64,000 nucleotides of DNA from Chlamydomonas reinhardtii (lineage: Eukaryota; Chlorophyta; Chlorophyceae; Chlamydomonadales; Chlamydomonadaceae). Position 1 is the stretch's first letter. The number at the start of each line of letters is the position of its first letter. The stretch spans positions 3,999,955 to 4,063,954 of the forward strand of contig NC_057015.1 of the NCBI RefSeq assembly GCF_000002595.2, in the 5' to 3' direction. A model generated the notes under the pieces. The model did not search any database. It had not been told where the DNA came from and saw only the letters and a program-made list of their open reading frames with translations. The position numbers were made by a program, and so were the translations under genes. This document shows, in pieces, positions 60,151 through 64,000 of the stretch.

Positions 60151-62057
60151 ATGGCGGGACGGTTCCAGGAGCAAGCGGAGTACGGCGTAGCCGAACTGTA
60201 TGCGGCCACAGGCGGCTTTCACAAGCTGTGCTTGATTGGGGAAGGAGGTGGGTTGGCCTTGCAGAGTACAGGGCCAGCCGCAGTGCTGGTTGTGCACAGG
60301 GGCGGGGAGTCCATTTTTGGTACTGGATCCCATGCACTGGCGCAACAGCGTTGATTGACCGTCACCTTGCAATGTGCAGGCTTCGGCAAGGTTTACCGAG
60401 CGATGATCAACTATACCCCGGTCGCCATCAAGGTGCGACGCCCGCACCCTTTTAACCTGCCCTGGACCTTCCCGGCCGCCCCTTGCCAACACCAGCACCC
60501 AGACACCCTGCTCTATCCCCTCACAATCCACTTACACAAACCCATATCCACCACACACGCCGCCAAAGCCTGACGCCATGAAGCCATGGACCCGTGTGTG
60601 CATTGTGCAGGTGCTGGACAAGCAGGGGCTGCAGGGTATGGCGGAGTTCCTGAACGAGGTGCGCCTGGCCCGCAGCATCCAGCACCCGCACGTGGTGCGC
60701 CTGCTGGGCTTCACGGGGGACGCCGCCAAGGGCGCCAGCCGCGGCAGCGAAGGCAACGGCACGCAGTGCCTTGTGTATGAGCTGCTCACCAACGGCAACC
60801 TGGAGGACCGCCTGCTGCGGAGGGTGCGTGCGCGTGTGTGGTCCCAGCGGGGGTGCTTGCGTAACGAGGTGCGATGGCTGCAGTTTCGGTGCAAAGGTGT
60901 TGCATCTCGCTGTTGCTGTCCTTGTCCAGCCGTGCGCATCCTGACCGGTACGGACCCGTGGTTGTTGGACTTGATGATGCAGATGGCGTCCACACCGCCG
61001 CTGCTGTGGCCCACCCGCGTCAAGGTGGCAGCACAGGTGAGCTGGGTGCAGAGAGCTGGGTGAGCGTCAGTGGCACACGCAGCTCGTGTGCACGAGCTGG
61101 CTTGCCGACACCCGAGTCATAAACCTGGTGCCACTCTTGTTGTCCGTCCTGTCTTGCATGGACGGCTTCTCCCCGGTTCTGAGTCCCGGTTGAGGTCTCC
61201 GACTTACCCCTTCCCCCTCCCCCGACCCAGATCGCGGACGCTCTGCAGTACCTGCACAGCCTGGGCATCGTGCACCGCGATATCAAGCCCGCCAACATGT
61301 TCTTGGACTGTAACATGGACGCTAAGCTCGGTGACATCGGCCTCGCGTCACTGGACGGCTGGCGCGCGGGTGAGTGGGCCGTGAACGGGCGGCGAGCGGC
61401 GTGGCACTGACGGCGGGTGGTGTGGGTTGAAACGAAAGCTGCACAACAGACCGATGAGAGCCAAACAGCACGCGCACGGTTCAGGTGAGCACCCCTCCCT
61501 TGAAAAGTTTGGTACTGCTTGTGGTCTATCCACCTGACCTGCTCGCAGGCGCCAGCCGCGCCGCTGATGAGAACGCGGTGGGCACGTGGGCCTACCTGGC
61601 GCCCGAGTACAAGACCGAGGGCCGCAGCAGCCCGTCCACTGACGCCTGGGCGCTAGGGCTGTGCCTGCTGCAGCTGGTGCTGGGGAGAGACCCCAAGGAC
61701 ATTATTCGTGCTGTGCAGCAGGCACTGGAGGAGTGCAAGCTCCCGCAGGTAGGCAGGGGCTGGCGTGCGGTCAGAAGGGGGAAGCGGAGGAGAGGAGTAG
61801 GTTGACGAGGAGGAAGTGAAGGAGGCTATTACGGTACTCATGCTGCCCGTGTATTCACAGTCTGTTTCTGCTGCTTCTTTGTGCAGGTTGTGGACGCCAG
61901 TGCGGGCGCCTGGGACATGAAGGTGGCTGAGCGTATGCTGAAGCTGGGGCTGTGGTGCTGCATGCACGACGCCAGACAACGGCCGGCAGTCGCCACAGTG
62001 CACCAGGAGCTGGCCCGGCTGGCGGGCACGCTGCAGAGCCAGGGGTTACTGGAGTGA
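60151..62057 (+). CDS. Receptor-like cytoplasmic kinase, TKL/IRAK type
   Basis: Seven exons: 60151-60247, 60380-60432, 60611-60823, 60983-61036, 61231-61369, 61549-61748 and 61887-62057; 927 nt, 308 aa, phases matching. There is no signal peptide or membrane span, and nearly the whole protein is a kinase domain. Visible motifs are [11 protein letters not shown] (glycine loop), VAIK (catalytic Lys), [20 protein letters not shown] (C-helix Glu and after), [20 protein letters not shown] (HRD loop), GDIGLAS in place of [13 protein letters not shown] and [18 protein letters not shown]. The metal-binding Asp is kept while the DFG Phe is Ile, which is tolerated in other active kinases. Start ATG 60151 puts the glycine loop at about residue 31. 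Exon 4 is taken from the TGCAG at 60982 because that is the acceptor that keeps frame and family alignment. Targets unknown. Confidence 0.85.
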
Positions 62058-62975
62058 TTGAGGACAGCGGGAATCGTCATCATCCTTGCTAGGTGCTGAA
62101 AGCAGGCAGGGATATGGAGGAGGTGCAGCGCGTGATCTTCTGCTAGGTGTTGACTGCGCGCGGGCTGATCAAGCCATAGGACTGATAGAAGCCCTTTAGC
62201 GCATATATTGCGTGATGCAACAAGGCGGATAATGTCTACAAAGGAAGGGGCAGTATGAACTATCCCAGGTAGTGAAATCGATTGGTGACACCGGCACTGG
62301 ACGGCTGGTGCGCGGGTGAGCGGGCCGTGAGCGGCATGGCGGGATAGTACTGAATGCCGTGTGGTGAGCAACGGACGATGGGCGCCCGTGCGGGGCAACG
62401 GGCCTTGGTGCTTGCTGCATCAAGGTAAGAATGAGAAAAGGATGAGACGGCGGCCAACAATTAGTTGCTCTGCTTATTGCGGCCGTGGCGAGGGGGGAGA
62501 GGCCCGCAAGTTGGGGAGCGGGGCGGCATACCTTGGCCCCCTCAACATCTCAGCCATCGGCCAGCTGATAGCCTGGTATGCAATCGTATCAGAACAAGGA
62601 CGCCTCCGTGTGAAGCAAACAATGCAAAGCTGATTGCCACTGCATGGCGTAAAAGCGGTTGTTAGCACAGCACCCCTCTCTTACACTATGCATGTGTTCG
62701 AGCATAACCTTGTGTATATGTATAACCAAACTGAGCCCCCAACAATGGCCTTGTTGGCTACGACGTGACCAACGGGTCCGCCAGCGCTCTGCGTCGCTGA
62801 TAGGCTCTACCGTAAGGCCCTGGCTATGGGGCTGGCTCGCTGGATGTCCCACACTCTCGTCCGTTAGGGTCAGCAGGCGCTTGGAAGCGCGGCCAGCCCG
62901 GGCCATCACTCGCTTGGCCACTGTGGCTCTCTTAGCTTCCGTGTCTGTGTGTCTTTAGTTCCAGCTTCATTCAGC
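62058..62975. other. Intergenic with a small kinase-derived duplicate
   Basis: It holds the kinase 3' flank, a short duplicate of its exon 5/intron 5 border (62295-62345) and the 5' flank of the next gene. No other gene is supported. Confidence 0.45.
62295..62345 (+). repeat. Relic duplicate of the exon 5/intron 5 border of the kinase
   Basis: CACTGGACGGCTGG then GCGCGGGTGAG and GGGCCGTGA match 61350-61383 with only a few differences, including the splice donor. It lies 240 bp past the kinase stop. Confidence 0.65.
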
Positions 62976-64000
62976 ATGGACCTGCTGCTGAGCGCGGTGG
63001 ACGTGGTTCGGCGCGACCCCGAGGACCTTCAAGGATGCGAGACGCTAATAGTTGCCAACTACCAGCGCAACAACTGGCTGAAGGTCGGAGCAGCGCTGAT
63101 TATCATCCATGATACACAGCTCTTCAAGAAATCGGGGGCGGACTCGTTCTCGCATTACATCTCGAAAAAGTCCATTTTTGGCTTCGGTAAGAGTGGTCAC
63201 GGCGATTCTGTAGTGATTTGTTGGCCATGAAAATGCTTTGGTGCTTTGGCAAAGCGAGGACCTCAGGGGCTTGCTTTCGGTCCACTGTGCACGCAGGCCC
63301 GCGCCAAGCGCTCCGCTTGCTGGCGGCCACCAAACTGGCCAAAATCTTTCCTCCCACGATCGCCCTGCCAACGAGCGAGCGCCAGGCGAGGCGCCGGGGC
63401 GGGGGCAGCATCATGGCGAAGGGTCCATGGGTCTATGGCGCCTGTCCCCGCTGCAAAGGAGCTTACAGTAATCGTCCTGAGGGCTTGCGGTCGTGTCGAC
63501 TTGTGCAACTTCACCGCCCAGTCGCTCAGCGAATCCTGTCGGCTCACCCCACGCCCTCAGGTCCGTGCGCTGGTGGGACTGGAGCCTCGCAAGGCCATCA
63601 AGACCTGGGTGAAGGCCAACTTGATAGCGCAGGAGACGGGCGTTCCGCTCACGCACCGCCTGGTGGAGTCGGTGCTGAGCAAGGACCTGCCCGAGTCCTA
63701 CCGCGCCGCCTGCGCCGACTGGCAGGACTACGTGCACCACGACAGCGAGTACTATCGCTCGCCCCACCACATCGTGGCGGCAGTGAAGCGTCTGTTCAAC
63801 GGCACCATAGACCTGGACCCGTGCAGCGACGAGCTGGCGCAGGTGGGGGCCAAGGGTGTGCGGAGGCCGGGCAGGCATGGTCGTTCGGGACCCGCAACTG
63901 CCCTCTGACTGGCTGGCTGTCCGGGTGCGGCACGGGGCGCTACTGGATGTGGCAGAGCACGGTGACAGTATACACACCTCTCACGATCCCATGTGTTTGT
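62976..64000 (+). CDS. Protein with phage-like N-terminal region and Dam-type DNA adenine methyltransferase start (partial)
   Basis: Exons 62976-63186, 63297-63385 and 63561-63842 give 194 aa in matching phases; the gene continues past the right edge. Residues 1-100 (NNWLKVGAALIIIHDTQLFK, SFSHYISKKSIFGFG, LPTSERQ) and VRALVGLEPRKAIKTWVKAN resemble the W..(I/V)G..L, Y...K..F.FS, LPTSERQ(V/L)R.L arrangement I associate with bacterial phage and plasmid proteins. Then SEYYRSPHHIVAAVKRLFNG and TIDLDPCSDELAQ match the opening (YxTP..L/I...FG.IDLDP.S) of phage Dam-type N6-adenine methyltransferases. The catalytic (D/N)PPY motif must lie beyond the window, so activity cannot be judged. Intron 2 is GC-AG. 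Introns and algal codon use show it is resident in the host genome. Confidence 0.7.

Overview
This is nuclear DNA of a volvocine green alga, most likely Chlamydomonas. The genes are GC-rich and cut by many short GT-AG introns (a few GC-AG). TGTAA poly(A) signals follow several stops, (CA)n tracts are present, and a SAS-6 gene carries the known Chlamydomonas head residue at exactly position 145. Exon models were built by hand from splice motifs and phases. For nearly every complete gene the exon lengths sum to a multiple of three.

Layout. 1-2085: right-hand part of a broken Ty1/copia element (minus), its 5' LTR abutting a truncated receptor-kinase copy (2086-3504, plus). 5414-7784 (minus): F-box protein, divergent with SAS-6/BLD12 (7974-11573, plus). 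12545-18172 (plus): the full receptor-like kinase of which the first copy is a fragment. 18479-18952: minisatellite. 20462-22085 (minus): SHIPPO-repeat protein. 23186-25556 (minus): chalcone-isomerase-like protein. 26740-30348 (plus): plastid APS reductase with thioredoxin domain. 31689-32942 (minus): small organelle-targeted protein of unknown function. 33672-35894 (minus): candidate Aven homologue. 36531-36764: (CA)n tract. 37084-42342 (minus): mid-SUN ER protein, divergent with an LSD1-type zinc-finger gene (42679-43835, plus). 46915-48160 (minus): Rab5. 49368-52002 (minus): type I metacaspase, divergent with a golgin-84-like gene (52378-56250, plus). 57290-59030 (minus): rRNA-methylase-family protein. 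59170-59817: 5'-truncated LINE. 60151-62057 (plus): cytoplasmic TKL kinase. 62976 to the right edge (plus): gene with a phage-type Dam methyltransferase module.

Themes. Cilia and centrioles are served by SAS-6 and the SHIPPO protein; sulfur assimilation by APS reductase; membrane traffic by Rab5, golgin-84 and mid-SUN. Three genes whose relatives act in programmed cell death (Aven-like, LSD1-like, type I metacaspase) lie within 18.4 kb.

The most notable observations are: the phage-like Dam gene at the right edge; the Aven candidate and the cell-death neighbourhood; the mosaic kinase duplication with an LTR at its broken end; four GC-AG introns; a microsatellite that encodes an Asp-Ser tract; and two unclassified dispersed repeat families, with copies inside host introns.
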